This document shows positions 1 through 8,623 of a stretch of 42,450 nt of DNA, in pieces; the first letter of the stretch is position 1; the number at the start of each line of letters is the position of its first letter. A program made the translations under genes and the position numbers. The notes beneath the pieces were generated by a model. The model saw nothing but the letters and a program-made list of their open reading frames with translations. It did no database searches and was not told the DNA's origin. The stretch is from Streptomyces mangrovisoli (GTDB lineage Bacteria > Actinomycetota > Actinomycetes > Streptomycetales > Streptomycetaceae): positions 1 through 42,450 of the forward strand of contig NZ_LAVA02000062.1 in assembly GCF_000974985.2 (NCBI RefSeq). Reading direction: 5' to 3'.

Positions 1-59
1 GGTGTGGGTGCGGGTCGGGGTGTGGGAGCCGTGCCGGTCGTCCCCTGCCGGGTGCGGTC
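1..59. other. Left-edge sequence, no gene seen
   Basis: This is a GT-rich low-complexity stretch with no credible reading frame. It lies just downstream of the allantoinase stop codon. In related genomes an allantoicase gene commonly follows here, but nothing in these bases shows it. Confidence 0.5.
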
Positions 60-1400
60 TCAGGTCGTACGGCTCAGCAGGTGCCCCCTCGGAGCCGTGA
101 ACTCGCCGTCGGCGAACACGCGTTCGCCCCGCAGCCAGGTCGACCGCACGACGCCGTACAGCGTCTTGCCGGCGTACGCCGTGACGCGGTTGCGGTGGTG
201 CAGGGCGGCCGGGTCCACGGTGAAGGTCTCGTCAGGGGCGAGGACGGCGAAGTCGGCGTCGTGGCCCGGCGCGATGGCGCCCTTGCGGCCGTCGAGGCCG
301 ACCAGCCGCGCGGTGTGCGCGGACATCCAGCGCACCACGTCCTCCAGTCCGTGCCCGCGGCGGCGGGCCTCGGTCCACACCGCGGCCAGGCTGAGCTGGA
401 GGCCGGAGATGCCGCCCCAGGCGGTGGCGAAGTCGTCGGTCTTGAGGTCGGCGGTCGAGGGCGAGTGGTCGGTGACCACGCAGTCGATGGTGCCGTCCGC
501 GAGCGCCTGCCACAGCAGGTCCTGGTTGGCGGCCTCGCGGATGGGCGGGCAGCACTTGAACTCGCTCGCGCCGTCCGGGACTTCCTCGGCGGTGAGGGTC
601 AGGTAGTGCGGGCAGGTCTCCACCGTGACGGCCACCCCGTCGGCCTTGGCGGCGGCGATCAGGGGCAGGGCGTCGCTGGAGGAGAGGTGCAGCACGTGCA
701 CCCGGGCGCCGAGCCGCCGGGCGTGCTCGACGAGCCGGGCGATCGCCGTGTCCTCCGCGTCGCGCGGGCGGGAGGCCAGGAAGTCGGCGTACTTCGGGCC
801 GGGGCGGTGCGGGGCCGCGTCCAGGTGGCGGGGGTCCTCGGCGTGCACGATGAGCAGCCCGCCGAACCCGGCGATCTCGGCCATCGAGCGGGCGAGCTCG
901 TCGTCGTCGAGGTGGGGGAACTCCTCCACGCCCGAGGGCGACAGGAACGCCTTGAAGCCGAAGACCCCGGCCTCGTGCAGCGGGCGCAGGTCGCCGGTGT
1001 TGCCGGGCAGGGCGCCGCCCCAGAAGCCGACGTCGACATGCGCCTTGTCCGCGGCGGTCTTCTGCTTGATCCGCAGATGCTCGACCGTGGTGGTCGGCGG
1101 CAGGGAGTTGAGCGGCATGTCGACGAGGGTGGTGATGCCGCCGGCCGCCGCCGCGCGGGTCGCGGTCCAGAAGCCCTCCCACTCGGTGCGGCCGGGGTCG
1201 TTGACGTGCACGTGGGTGTCGACCAGGCCGGGCAGCAGCACGTCCTCGCCCAGGTCCACCAGGCGCGCGCCCGCGGGGATCGGGGTGTCGTACGGCAGTA
1301 CGGCCGCGATCGTGCCGCCGGACACCGCGACCACGGCGGCCCGTGTCCCTTCAGGGGCGATGACCCGCCGCGACCGCAGGACCAGCTCTGTGTCGGACAC
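60..1400 (-). CDS. allB: Allantoinase
   Basis: It hydrolyses the hydantoin ring of allantoin to allantoate, the entry step of allantoin use, in the cytosol. The 446-aa product has the cyclic amidohydrolase layout: metal-binding DTHVHVNDPG near residue 61, a FKAFLSP segment carrying the likely carboxylated lysine, HAEDP, HLSSSDALPL, and a late VTDHSPS aspartate. Length matches bacterial allantoinases (about 445-455 aa). It is divergent from allR, and a TTCC-N7-GGAA box and a palindrome lie 50-81 bp upstream, so repression by AllR is expected. A dihydropyrimidinase is less likely given the AllR neighbour and the uricase branch further along. Confidence 0.93.
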   Translation of the reverse strand: MSDTELVLRSRRVIAPEGTRAAVVAVSGGTIAAVLPYDTPIPAGARLVDLGEDVLLPGLVDTHVHVNDPGRTEWEGFWTATRAAAAGGITTLVDMPLNSLPPTTTVEHLRIKQKTAADKAHVDVGFWGGALPGNTGDLRPLHEAGVFGFKAFLSPSGVEEFPHLDDDELARSMAEIAGFGGLLIVHAEDPRHLDAAPHRPGPKYADFLASRPRDAEDTAIARLVEHARRLGARVHVLHLSSSDALPLIAAAKADGVAVTVETCPHYLTLTAEEVPDGASEFKCCPPIREAANQDLLWQALADGTIDCVVTDHSPSTADLKTDDFATAWGGISGLQLSLAAVWTEARRRGHGLEDVVRWMSAHTARLVGLDGRKGAIAPGHDADFAVLAPDETFTVDPAALHHRNRVTAYAGKTLYGVVRSTWLRGERVFADGEFTAPRGHLLSRTT

Positions 1401-1449
1401 CCGGACCCCTCTCTCCGCCGGCGCTTCACGTCCGGGAAACGGGATTTAC

Positions 1450-1481
1450 TTCCACGTAACGGAATTCAACTTTCTGTTGAA
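1450..1481 (-). promoter_or_regulatory. Operator region of allB: TTCC box plus palindrome
   Basis: Two adjacent dyads are visible. TTCCACGTAACGGAA (1450-1464) is a TTCC-N7-GGAA element like those at allR, aceB, hyi and gcl. TTCAACTTTCTGTTGAA (1465-1481) is a perfect 6-bp inverted repeat around five bases, matched by similar palindromes upstream of aceB and uraD. Assigning the first to AllR is inference from recurrence. Confidence 0.6.
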
Positions 1482-1557
1482 GGAGTCTTCACTCCCGCCT
1501 TCGCGCCGTCAAGGGCACACTGCTGTACAGCCTGCCCCGCGCGCACACTCTGGACGT

Positions 1558-1593
1558 TTCCACAAGGCGAAATTACAATTCCGTAGAGCAGAA
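1558..1593 (+). promoter_or_regulatory. Tandem 15-bp AllR-type boxes upstream of allR
   Basis: TTCCACAAGGCGAAA (1558-1572) and TTCCGTAGAGCAGAA (1579-1593) start exactly 21 bp apart, two helical turns. They lie 35-70 bp before the allR start. The same paired arrangement occurs before aceB, hyi and gcl. The simplest reading is autoregulation of allR by two dimers on one face of the DNA. Confidence 0.6.
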
Positions 1594-1627
1594 TGTAGGG
1601 ACGCACCATCGTCGAAAGGAACGCGCC

Positions 1628-2422
1628 GTGCCGACGTCCAGCGCCAGCACCAACGGCTCCGCCCGGTCCTCCGGCGGCGGTGGCGTCCAGTCCCTCGAGC
1701 GCGCCTTCGACCTGCTGGAGCGGATGGCGGACGCGGGCGGCGAGGTCGGTCTGAGCGAGCTGTCGGCGAGCAGCGGGCTGCCGCTGCCCACCATCCACCG
1801 TCTGATGCGCACGCTGGTGGCCTGCGGCTACGTACGCCAGCAGACCAACCGGCGGTACGCGCTCGGCCCCCGTCTGATCCGGCTCGGCGAGTCCGCCTCC
1901 CGGCTGCTCGGCACCTGGGCGCGGCCCTGTCTCGCGCGACTGGTCGAGGAGACCGGCGAGACGGCGAACATGGCACTGCTCGACGGCGACGAGATCGTCT
2001 ATGTCGCCCAGGTGCCGTCCAAGCACTCCATGCGGATGTTCACCGAGGTCGGGCGGCGCGTGCTGCCGCATTCCACGGGGGTCGGCAAGGCCCTGCTGGC
2101 CACCACGCCCGACCACGAGGTGCGCGCCCTGCTGGCCCGCACGGGGATGCCCGCCGCCACGGAGAAGACGATCACCACGCCCGACGGCTTCCTCGCGGCG
2201 CTGGCGGACGTGCGGCGGCTCGGTTACGCGGTCGACGACAACGAGCAGGAGATCGGGGTCCGTTGCCTCGCGGTCCAGGTCCCGGACTCCCCCACGGCCG
2301 CCGCGATCTCCATCTCGGGCCCGGCGGGCCGGGTCACGGAGGAGGCCGTCGAACGGATCGTGCCGGTGCTCCAGCAGATCGCGGTGGAGCTGTCACAGGC
2401 CCTGGCGGGCGCGGGAAGCTAG
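1628..2422 (+). CDS. allR: IclR-family repressor of allantoin/glyoxylate genes
   Basis: This 264-aa IclR protein has an N-terminal winged helix-turn-helix (about residues 22-75, with LSELSASSGLPLPTIHRLMR as the recognition region). An effector-binding domain follows (LARLVEETGETANMALLDG, then HSTGVGKALLA). It lies divergent to allB, the classic place for the allantoin repressor. From memory, AllR of S. coelicolor represses allantoin and glyoxylate genes. Paired operator-like boxes precede it and recur at aceB, hyi and gcl, which makes it the likely master regulator of both ends of this window. A GTG start at 1628 follows GAAAGGAACG. The stop codon lies inside the first unit of a tandem repeat. 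Confidence 0.88.
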   Translation: MPTSSASTNGSARSSGGGGVQSLERAFDLLERMADAGGEVGLSELSASSGLPLPTIHRLMRTLVACGYVRQQTNRRYALGPRLIRLGESASRLLGTWARPCLARLVEETGETANMALLDGDEIVYVAQVPSKHSMRMFTEVGRRVLPHSTGVGKALLATTPDHEVRALLARTGMPAATEKTITTPDGFLAALADVRRLGYAVDDNEQEIGVRCLAVQVPDSPTAAAISISGPAGRVTEEAVERIVPVLQQIAVELSQALAGAGS

Positions 2423-2517
2423 GAGAGACACCGGCGGGCGCGGGAGGCCAGAAGAGACACCTGCGGGCGCGGGAAGACCAGAAGAGACACCTGCGGGCGC
2501 GGGAGGCCGGAAGACAC
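2402..2517. repeat. Tandem repeat seeded on the allR stop codon
   Basis: There are four units: 2402-2431, 2432-2460, 2461-2490 and 2491-2517 (30, 29, 30 and 27 bp). They share the core GGCGGGCGCGGGAG and the tail AGAGACAC. Unit 1 contains the end of allR with its TAG. The equivalent triplet is CAG, CAG and CGG in later units. It fills most of the space before the convergent gene ending at 2545. Confidence 0.85.
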
Positions 2518-2544
2518 CCCGGCACGAGCGTGGTTGACGGTACG

Positions 2545-2832
2545 TCACCTGCGCGGCGGTTCGCCGAACAGCTCGACCGCCGCGCGCACGTCCGCGAGGC
2601 CGCGGGCGAGGGCGCTGACCGAGCCGATGGAGCCGGCGATCAGCAGTAACGAGCGGCGCAGACGCGGGATCTCGGGGGCGCCGCCCATGGCCATCGCGGC
2701 CAGCGCGGCGAGTTCGTCCTCGGCGATGCCGCGGTCGGGGAACTCGGCCGGGTGAGCGGCGAGTTCACGGCGTAACCGGGACACGGCGGACCGCAGTTCC
2801 GCCACTCTCGGGTCCTCGTCACTGCCGGTCAC
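2545..2832 (-). CDS. Small conserved actinobacterial protein (DUF5955-like)
   Basis: The 95-aa protein has no signal peptide or membrane segment. It is helical throughout, with leucine/alanine-rich runs (ELRSAVSRLRRELAAH; SLLLIAGSIGSVSALARGLADVRAAV). I chose the GTG at 2832 because GGGGCAGAGG precedes it and because the upstream extension is arginine/proline-rich shadow sequence. I recall proteins of this kind as DUF5955 in Streptomyces, usually near this IclR gene. No function is known. It converges on allR and is divergent from the nucleotidyltransferase at 3047. Confidence 0.6.
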   Translation of the reverse strand: MTGSDEDPRVAELRSAVSRLRRELAAHPAEFPDRGIAEDELAALAAMAMGGAPEIPRLRRSLLLIAGSIGSVSALARGLADVRAAVELFGEPPRR

Positions 2833-3046
2833 TGACCTCTGCCCCACGCTCCGCAACACAGCTCTCCCCCCGCGCACGCCCTTGTGCGCACCGTCGTGGT
2901 GAACCCGCCCGGTGCCCCGTGGCGCTGGTCGGACGCCGGGGACGCGGGTCAGTAAACGCCACCTCGTGCGGAAAGCGCCACCGGGCGGACCGAAATTCAG
3001 TCCCGGGAATCCGCGCCACCGCCGTGCGGTCAGGTATGCAGGAGTC

Positions 3047-3667
3047 ATGACCGAAGAGAAGGCGGACGAAAAGGGCGGAGTCCGGCAGGTCGCCGGGGTG
3101 CTGCTCGCGGCGGGCGGGGGACGGCGGCTCGGCGGCCGGCCCAAGGCGCTGCTGCCGCACCGCGGGCGGCCCCTGGTGGAGCACGCGGTGGGGGCCCTGC
3201 GGGCCGCGGGGTGCGCGCCGGTGCACGTGGTGCTCGGGGCGGCCGCCGACGCCGTACGGGAGTCGGCGGACCTCGCGGGCTGCGTCGTCGTGGACAACCC
3301 CGACTGGCGGGAGGGCATGGGCGGTTCGCTGCGGGCCGGGCTCGACTCGCTGGCCGGCTCCGGCGCGTCGGCCGCGCTCGTGCTGCTGGTGGACCAGCCC
3401 GGGATCGGGGCCGCGGCGGTGGCGCGGGTCGCCGGGCGCGGCGGGTCGCGGGAGTCGCTCGTGGCCGCCGCGTACGACGGCGAGCGGGGGCATCCGGTGC
3501 TGTTCGGGTCGGCCCACTGGGCCGGGATCGCCGCCCTCGCGCACGGGGACCAGGGGGCGCGCGCCTACCTGCGGGCCCATGCGGACCGGCTGGAACTGGT
3601 GGAGTGCGCGGACGTGGCGGAGCCGTACGACATCGACACCGAGGAGGACCTGGGCCACCTTGAGTGA
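3047..3667 (+). CDS. MobA-like NTP transferase (possible MocA-type cytidylyltransferase)
   Basis: The 206-aa protein carries the nucleotidyltransferase signature near its start, GVLLAAGGGRRLGGRPKALL, followed by VVVDNPDWREGMGGSLRAGL and LVDQPGIGAAAV. This pattern fits the MobA/MocA NTP-transferase fold. MocA makes the cytosine-dinucleotide form of molybdenum cofactor used by xanthine dehydrogenases. Placement beside allantoin genes therefore suggests a role in maturing the enzyme that feeds uricase, but this is inference and no xanthine dehydrogenase is in the window. I chose the ATG at 3047 because GGAG lies directly upstream; a longer in-frame start at 2912 reads into arginine-rich shadow sequence. 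Confidence 0.75.
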   Translation: MTEEKADEKGGVRQVAGVLLAAGGGRRLGGRPKALLPHRGRPLVEHAVGALRAAGCAPVHVVLGAAADAVRESADLAGCVVVDNPDWREGMGGSLRAGLDSLAGSGASAALVLLVDQPGIGAAAVARVAGRGGSRESLVAAAYDGERGHPVLFGSAHWAGIAALAHGDQGARAYLRAHADRLELVECADVAEPYDIDTEEDLGHLE

Positions 3668-3713
3668 ACCAGGTGGCACCGAGAGCTTGAGTGAACCAGG
3701 TGGCACCGAGAGC
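3660..3713. repeat. 27-bp tandem duplication across a stop codon
   Basis: Two perfect 27-bp copies, 3660-3686 and 3687-3713, start with TTGAGTGAACC. The first contains the last codon and the TGA of the nucleotidyltransferase gene. GCCACCT (3654-3660) and AGGTGGC (3671-3677) also form a 7-bp inverted repeat with a 10-base loop, so the duplication may carry a weak terminator. Confidence 0.85.
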
Positions 3714-3743
3714 CACTCCGGCTCGCCGCGGAGGGTCTCGACA

Positions 3744-3796
3744 TCAACAAATCATTGAACTTCCACCATGAGGAAACTACTATCCACTGTTCAGAA
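3744..3796 (+). promoter_or_regulatory. Operator region of aceB: palindrome plus tandem boxes
   Basis: Three elements are seen. TCAACAAATCATTGA (3744-3758) is the palindrome type also found at allB and uraD. TTCCACCATGAGGAA (3761-3775) and ATCCACTGTTCAGAA (3782-3796) are 15-bp boxes exactly 21 bp apart, as at allR, hyi and gcl. They lie 109-161 bp before the aceB start. This supports AllR control of malate synthase. Confidence 0.6.
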
Positions 3797-3904
3797 GCGT
3801 CGTGCCGTGCCGCAGGGCTTGCCGGGCCGTTTCCGGGCACCTGGCATCCCGTGCCAGCGCGTACGCACCCCAGCTCGCCAGCTCGCTGAAGGAAGTGACC
3901 GCTC

Positions 3905-5530
<1,626 letters not shown>

Positions 5531-5561
5531 CGCCCCTCGGCGGCGCCTCCGGCAACGCGCA

Positions 5562-5643
5562 CCGCGCTCACGCGGCGCGTGACCCGGTCACGCGCGGCGG
5601 GGTCCGCCCACGCGCCGCCGCAGCCGCTCACGCGCCGCGGTCC
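5562..5643. repeat. 20-bp tandem repeat at the 3' end of the SelW-like gene
   Basis: Units of the type CCGCTCACGCGCCGC begin at 5584, 5604 and 5624, exactly 20 bp apart, with a looser copy at 5562. The unit at 5624 contains the stop codon (TCA on this strand) of the minus-strand gene ending at 5628. The unit at 5604 has CCA in its place; those at 5584 and 5562 keep TCA. Confidence 0.65.
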
Positions 5644-5903
5644 GAGTGGCCCAGGGATCTGCCCGGGGCCACTCGGTCGCGTACGGCCTGCTTCACGGCC
5701 GTGGGCTCGGGGAAGCCCTGCTCCCTGCGGTCCCAGACCACCTCGTCGTCGACGCGGACGACGAAGACGCCGCCGGTGCCGGGCTTGAGCGACAGCTCGT
5801 CCAGTTCCGTCTCGAACGTGGTGAGCAGCTCCTGCGCCAGCCAGGCCGCGCGCGGCAGCCACCGGCACTGGGTGCAGTACTCGATCTGGACCTTCCCGGT
5901 CAT
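5628..5903 (-). CDS. SelT/SelW/SelH-family thioredoxin-like protein
   Basis: The 91-aa protein begins MTGKVQIEYCTQCRWLPRAA. The CxxC near residues 10-13 takes the place of the Cys-x-x-Sec redox motif of eukaryotic SelW. The GGVFVVRVDDEVVWDRR strand and the following FPEP match the Rdx fold. It is a likely cytosolic redox protein of unknown partner. Its ATG overlaps the stop of the upstream kinase gene (ATGA), so the two are translationally coupled. A longer in-frame upstream extension is rejected because it only mirrors the kinase gene. Confidence 0.82.
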   Translation of the reverse strand: MTGKVQIEYCTQCRWLPRAAWLAQELLTTFETELDELSLKPGTGGVFVVRVDDEVVWDRREQGFPEPTAVKQAVRDRVAPGRSLGHSDRGA

Positions 5904-6805
5904 CCCAGGTGCACCGACCAATCCTGTTCTGCGGCCGGTTCGCCGTGCAGGTCGGGAACCCGCTTCAGCCACTTCGGCCGGCTCGCTTCGGTCCGCGCCG
6001 CCTTGATCGCGTTCTCGGCGGCGAGCTCCTCCCGGGTGGGGAAGTCGGTGGGCAGCCAGCGCGCGGAGGCCCGCACGCGGGCGTGGAGATACGCCACATA
6101 CGCCTCCCGCGCCAGGTCCGGCGTGGGGAAGTCGGTGAGCCAGGCGTCGGGCACCTCGGCGACGACGGCGCGCAGCAGCTCCTCGGTCACCTTCGGCGCG
6201 AGTTCGGCGTCGGCGGCGCGCACGTCGGGGCCGTAGTGGCCGAGGGCGTGGTGGCGGAAGTCGTAGACCTTCTCGGGGTCGGCGCCGTCCCAGCGGTGGT
6301 GGAAGACGAGCGCGGCACCGTGGTCGATGAGCCACAGGCGGGGCGGCACCGTGCCGAGGGTCGGCCAGACCAGCAGGTTGGAGCTGTGGACCGTGCGGTC
6401 CACGTTGACGGTGAGGGCGTCGAGCCAGACGATCCGGCCGGCCTCCACCGGGTCGACGGGGAAGTGCCGGGCGAGGTCGGGCGTGAAGTCGCGCGCGCCC
6501 GAGAGGTAGTCCATGCCGAGGTTGAGGCCGCCACTGGCCGCGTGCAGGTCGCGGACCTCCTGGTGGGGCTCGTCGGCGGCGATCGCGGGGTCGAAGTGGA
6601 CCAGGACCAGTTCGGGGAAGCGCAGCCCGAGGGCGCGCGCCAGCTCCCCGACGATCACCTCGGCCACCAGCGCCTTGCGGCCCTGCGCGGAGCCGGTGAA
6701 CTTGACGACGTACGTGCCGAGGTCGTCGGCCTCGACGACCCCGGGAACGGAGCCGCCGGACCGCAGAGGGGTCACGTATCGAACAGCAGTCACGTCGCGC
6801 AGCAC
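5900..6805 (-). CDS. HipA-like kinase-fold protein
   Basis: This 301-aa protein resembles the short HipA-related proteins of actinobacteria. An N-terminal glycine-rich segment (VRYVTPLRSGGSVPG) leads to TYVVKFTGSAQGRKALVAEV, with the probable ATP-binding lysine in VVKF. LDALTVNVDRTVHSSNLLVW then resembles the catalytic D-x4-N region, and LWLIDHGAALVF the metal-binding DxG. There is no HipB-type partner next to it; the coupled downstream gene is a SelW-like redox protein instead. A toxin role is unproven. The start is GTG at 6805. Confidence 0.7.
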   Translation of the reverse strand: MLRDVTAVRYVTPLRSGGSVPGVVEADDLGTYVVKFTGSAQGRKALVAEVIVGELARALGLRFPELVLVHFDPAIAADEPHQEVRDLHAASGGLNLGMDYLSGARDFTPDLARHFPVDPVEAGRIVWLDALTVNVDRTVHSSNLLVWPTLGTVPPRLWLIDHGAALVFHHRWDGADPEKVYDFRHHALGHYGPDVRAADAELAPKVTEELLRAVVAEVPDAWLTDFPTPDLAREAYVAYLHARVRASARWLPTDFPTREELAAENAIKAARTEASRPKWLKRVPDLHGEPAAEQDWSVHLG

Positions 6806-6869
6806 ACCCGCAAGGGTAAGTCAGCGCCCGGACCGGGACGGGCGGCGGTCGGGCACGGGCCCGCTCCGC

Positions 6870-6945
6870 GCGGGCGGGTGGGCTGAGCCGGCGGGCAGGT
6901 CGGGGGCGCGGGCGGGTGGGTTCAGCCGGCGAGCGGGTTGGGCAG
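6870..6945. repeat. 38-bp tandem duplication across the end of the minus-strand siderophore synthetase gene
   Basis: Two copies start at 6870 and 6908 with GCGGGCGGGTGGG. The second contains the genuine TGA (TCA on this strand at 6922-6924). In the first copy the same site reads TGA on the plus strand, so the stop has become TCA in the gene's sense, plus scattered changes. Confidence 0.75.
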
Positions 6946-8439
6946 CGGCAGGTAGCGGGCGTCCGCGCCGTCCGCGCCGGTCCAGCGCAGCAGCAGGTTG
7001 GTCTTGCCGGGCAGGGTGGGCGCGGTGAGCAGGGCGGCGGCCTCGGGGAGGTCGCGGTGGCGGGCCAGGGCGCGGCGCGCGGCGGGCCACGGGTCGAGCC
7101 CGGGGTGGTGCTCGGCGAGGGCGGCGGCGATCTCGGTGAGGTGGTTGACGACCAGGCAGTACACCAGCCGCTCCCACCCGGCGGCCCGGGAGACGTCCGG
7201 CAGCAGCTTGACGCCCTCGGCGTCGCGGAACAGCGCCTGCACGGGGGTGCCGGCCGCGTCGACCGCGACCAGCGTGTTCTGGAGATGTGCCTCCAGTACG
7301 ACGCCGTGGTCCGCGAACGCGGTGAGGGCCGGGGGGACCACCTGGCGCAGATACGCCTCCCACCAGGCGGCCGGGTCGGCGGTGGCGGCGAGCGGATTGC
7401 CCGCGAACCCCTCGGCGAGGGCGGCGGCGAGCAGCGGGGTCGCCCCGGGCACCAGGTGGTCGCGGACTCCGTCGCGGACGACGACGGCGAGTTCCTCGAA
7501 GGCGAAGCCCGCGGTGCGGTAGCCGCGGTCGCTCAGCCAGGCGGCGGGGGCGGGGCCGGCGCTCAGGGCGGCGGCCGCGGCCGCGTCGGTGCGGCGCAGC
7601 TTCAGCAGGTCGTGCCGCCACAGCCGGCGGATGTCGTTGGTGATGCGCACGTCGAGGCTGAATTTCAGGTGGAGGTCGGGCCCGGGAGCGTACAGAGTGC
7701 GGATCGCGGCCGTCGGCCACGCCGGGAAGGCGGCGGGGCCGAGGCGCACCAGGCGGCCGTCCGCGAACGCGGGGGCGAGGTCCCGGCCGACGAGTTCGAG
7801 CTGCCAGGGGTGGGCGGGCAGCAGCCGGTAGCCGGGCGGCGCGGCGCCGAGGGCGTCCAGCGCGCGGACGTCGCCCTCCTCGACGACCGTGTCCTCGCGC
7901 ACGCCGAGCAGCACCGGCGGGAAACTGGTGTGGGCCTCGGGGGCGTACGGCAGCCAGGCCGTGACGGGTCCGCCGCCGCGGGCCTTGGGAGCGGGATGGC
8001 AGGGGTGACCGGTGACGAGGGACTGCTCCGAGCGTCGGTACGGGTCCTCGGGGACGGGGGTGCGGGCCCGTGCGGCGAGCAGCGCGGCGACGGCGGCGCG
8101 ACTGTCGGCCATCTCGACGGGCAGTTCGTCGTTGGCCAGGCCGGTGTCTTCGCGCAGCTCGTCGGCGACGAGTTTCACCAGGTCGGCGTGGGTCAGCGGG
8201 TGCCAGCGCCCGTCGGTGCGCAGCTCGGGGTCGGCGGGGCGGCGCGCGCCGCGCACCCGCAGCAGCCGGCCACTGCCCGGCAGCCGGTACTCGCGCAGGT
8301 CGCCGGTGCGCGCGTGCGGCCGGGCGACCTCCCGCAGCAGGCAGTTGAGCAGGGGCGCTGCCGCGTACGCGTCGGCACTCCGTCCGGCGTCGTCGCTGGT
8401 GGGCATCGGGTCCACGCGGTCCATTCGTCGTGCGGCCAC
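6922..8439 (-). CDS. IucA/IucC-type siderophore synthetase
   Basis: NRPS-independent siderophore synthetases adenylate a carboxylate (often citrate or a derivative) and join it to an amine or alcohol. The 505-aa product has the family marks in order: SLVTGHPCHPAPKARGG (about 141-157), LLPAHPWQLELVGRD, KFSLDVRITNDIRRLWRHD and VVLEAHLQNTLVAV, then FRDAEGVKL and an FhuF-like C-terminal part. It is slightly short for the family (about 580 aa). It is divergent from a second synthetase, with a tandem repeat between them. No strong Shine-Dalgarno is visible, so the start may be GTG 8439, ATG 8424 or ATG 8406. The substrate is unknown. Confidence 0.87.
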   Translation of the reverse strand: MAARRMDRVDPMPTSDDAGRSADAYAAAPLLNCLLREVARPHARTGDLREYRLPGSGRLLRVRGARRPADPELRTDGRWHPLTHADLVKLVADELREDTGLANDELPVEMADSRAAVAALLAARARTPVPEDPYRRSEQSLVTGHPCHPAPKARGGGPVTAWLPYAPEAHTSFPPVLLGVREDTVVEEGDVRALDALGAAPPGYRLLPAHPWQLELVGRDLAPAFADGRLVRLGPAAFPAWPTAAIRTLYAPGPDLHLKFSLDVRITNDIRRLWRHDLLKLRRTDAAAAAALSAGPAPAAWLSDRGYRTAGFAFEELAVVVRDGVRDHLVPGATPLLAAALAEGFAGNPLAATADPAAWWEAYLRQVVPPALTAFADHGVVLEAHLQNTLVAVDAAGTPVQALFRDAEGVKLLPDVSRAAGWERLVYCLVVNHLTEIAAALAEHHPGLDPWPAARRALARHRDLPEAAALLTAPTLPGKTNLLLRWTGADGADARYLPLPNPLAG

Positions 8440-8481
8440 TCGGGGCGGTCATGATCAGTATGTCTGGCACGGTGGACGGCC

Positions 8482-8571
8482 GTGACCGGTTCCCGGGCCG
8501 TTGCCGGTTCCCGGGCCGCGACCGGTTCGGAGGCCGTCACCGGGGCGGGGGCCGCGACCGTTCGCCTCCCG
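8482..8571. repeat. 18-bp tandem repeat between divergent siderophore synthetase genes
   Basis: Units of the type GTGACCGGTTCCCGGGCC begin at 8482, 8500, 8518 and 8536, exactly 18 bp apart, with a decayed fifth at 8554. The first two differ at only two positions. It lies where the two promoters should be. I found no DmdR/IdeR-type iron box (TTAGGTTAGGCTAACC-like) in this gap. Confidence 0.8.
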
Positions 8572-8623
8572 TGGCCGGGCGCCCGTAGTGCCTCATCCGT
8601 CCCGTACCCCGAGGAGCCCGAGC

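Noticed and set aside
2402..2517. CRISPR-like array
   Set aside because: The units are directly adjoining with no unique spacers and include coding sequence and a stop codon.
5628..5903. Selenocysteine use in the SelW-like gene
   Set aside because: The redox motif is an ordinary CxxC and there is no in-frame TGA.
8440..8623. Iron-responsive DmdR/IdeR box controlling the siderophore synthetases
   Set aside because: I found no TTAGGTTAGGCTAACC-like sequence in the gap between the two genes.
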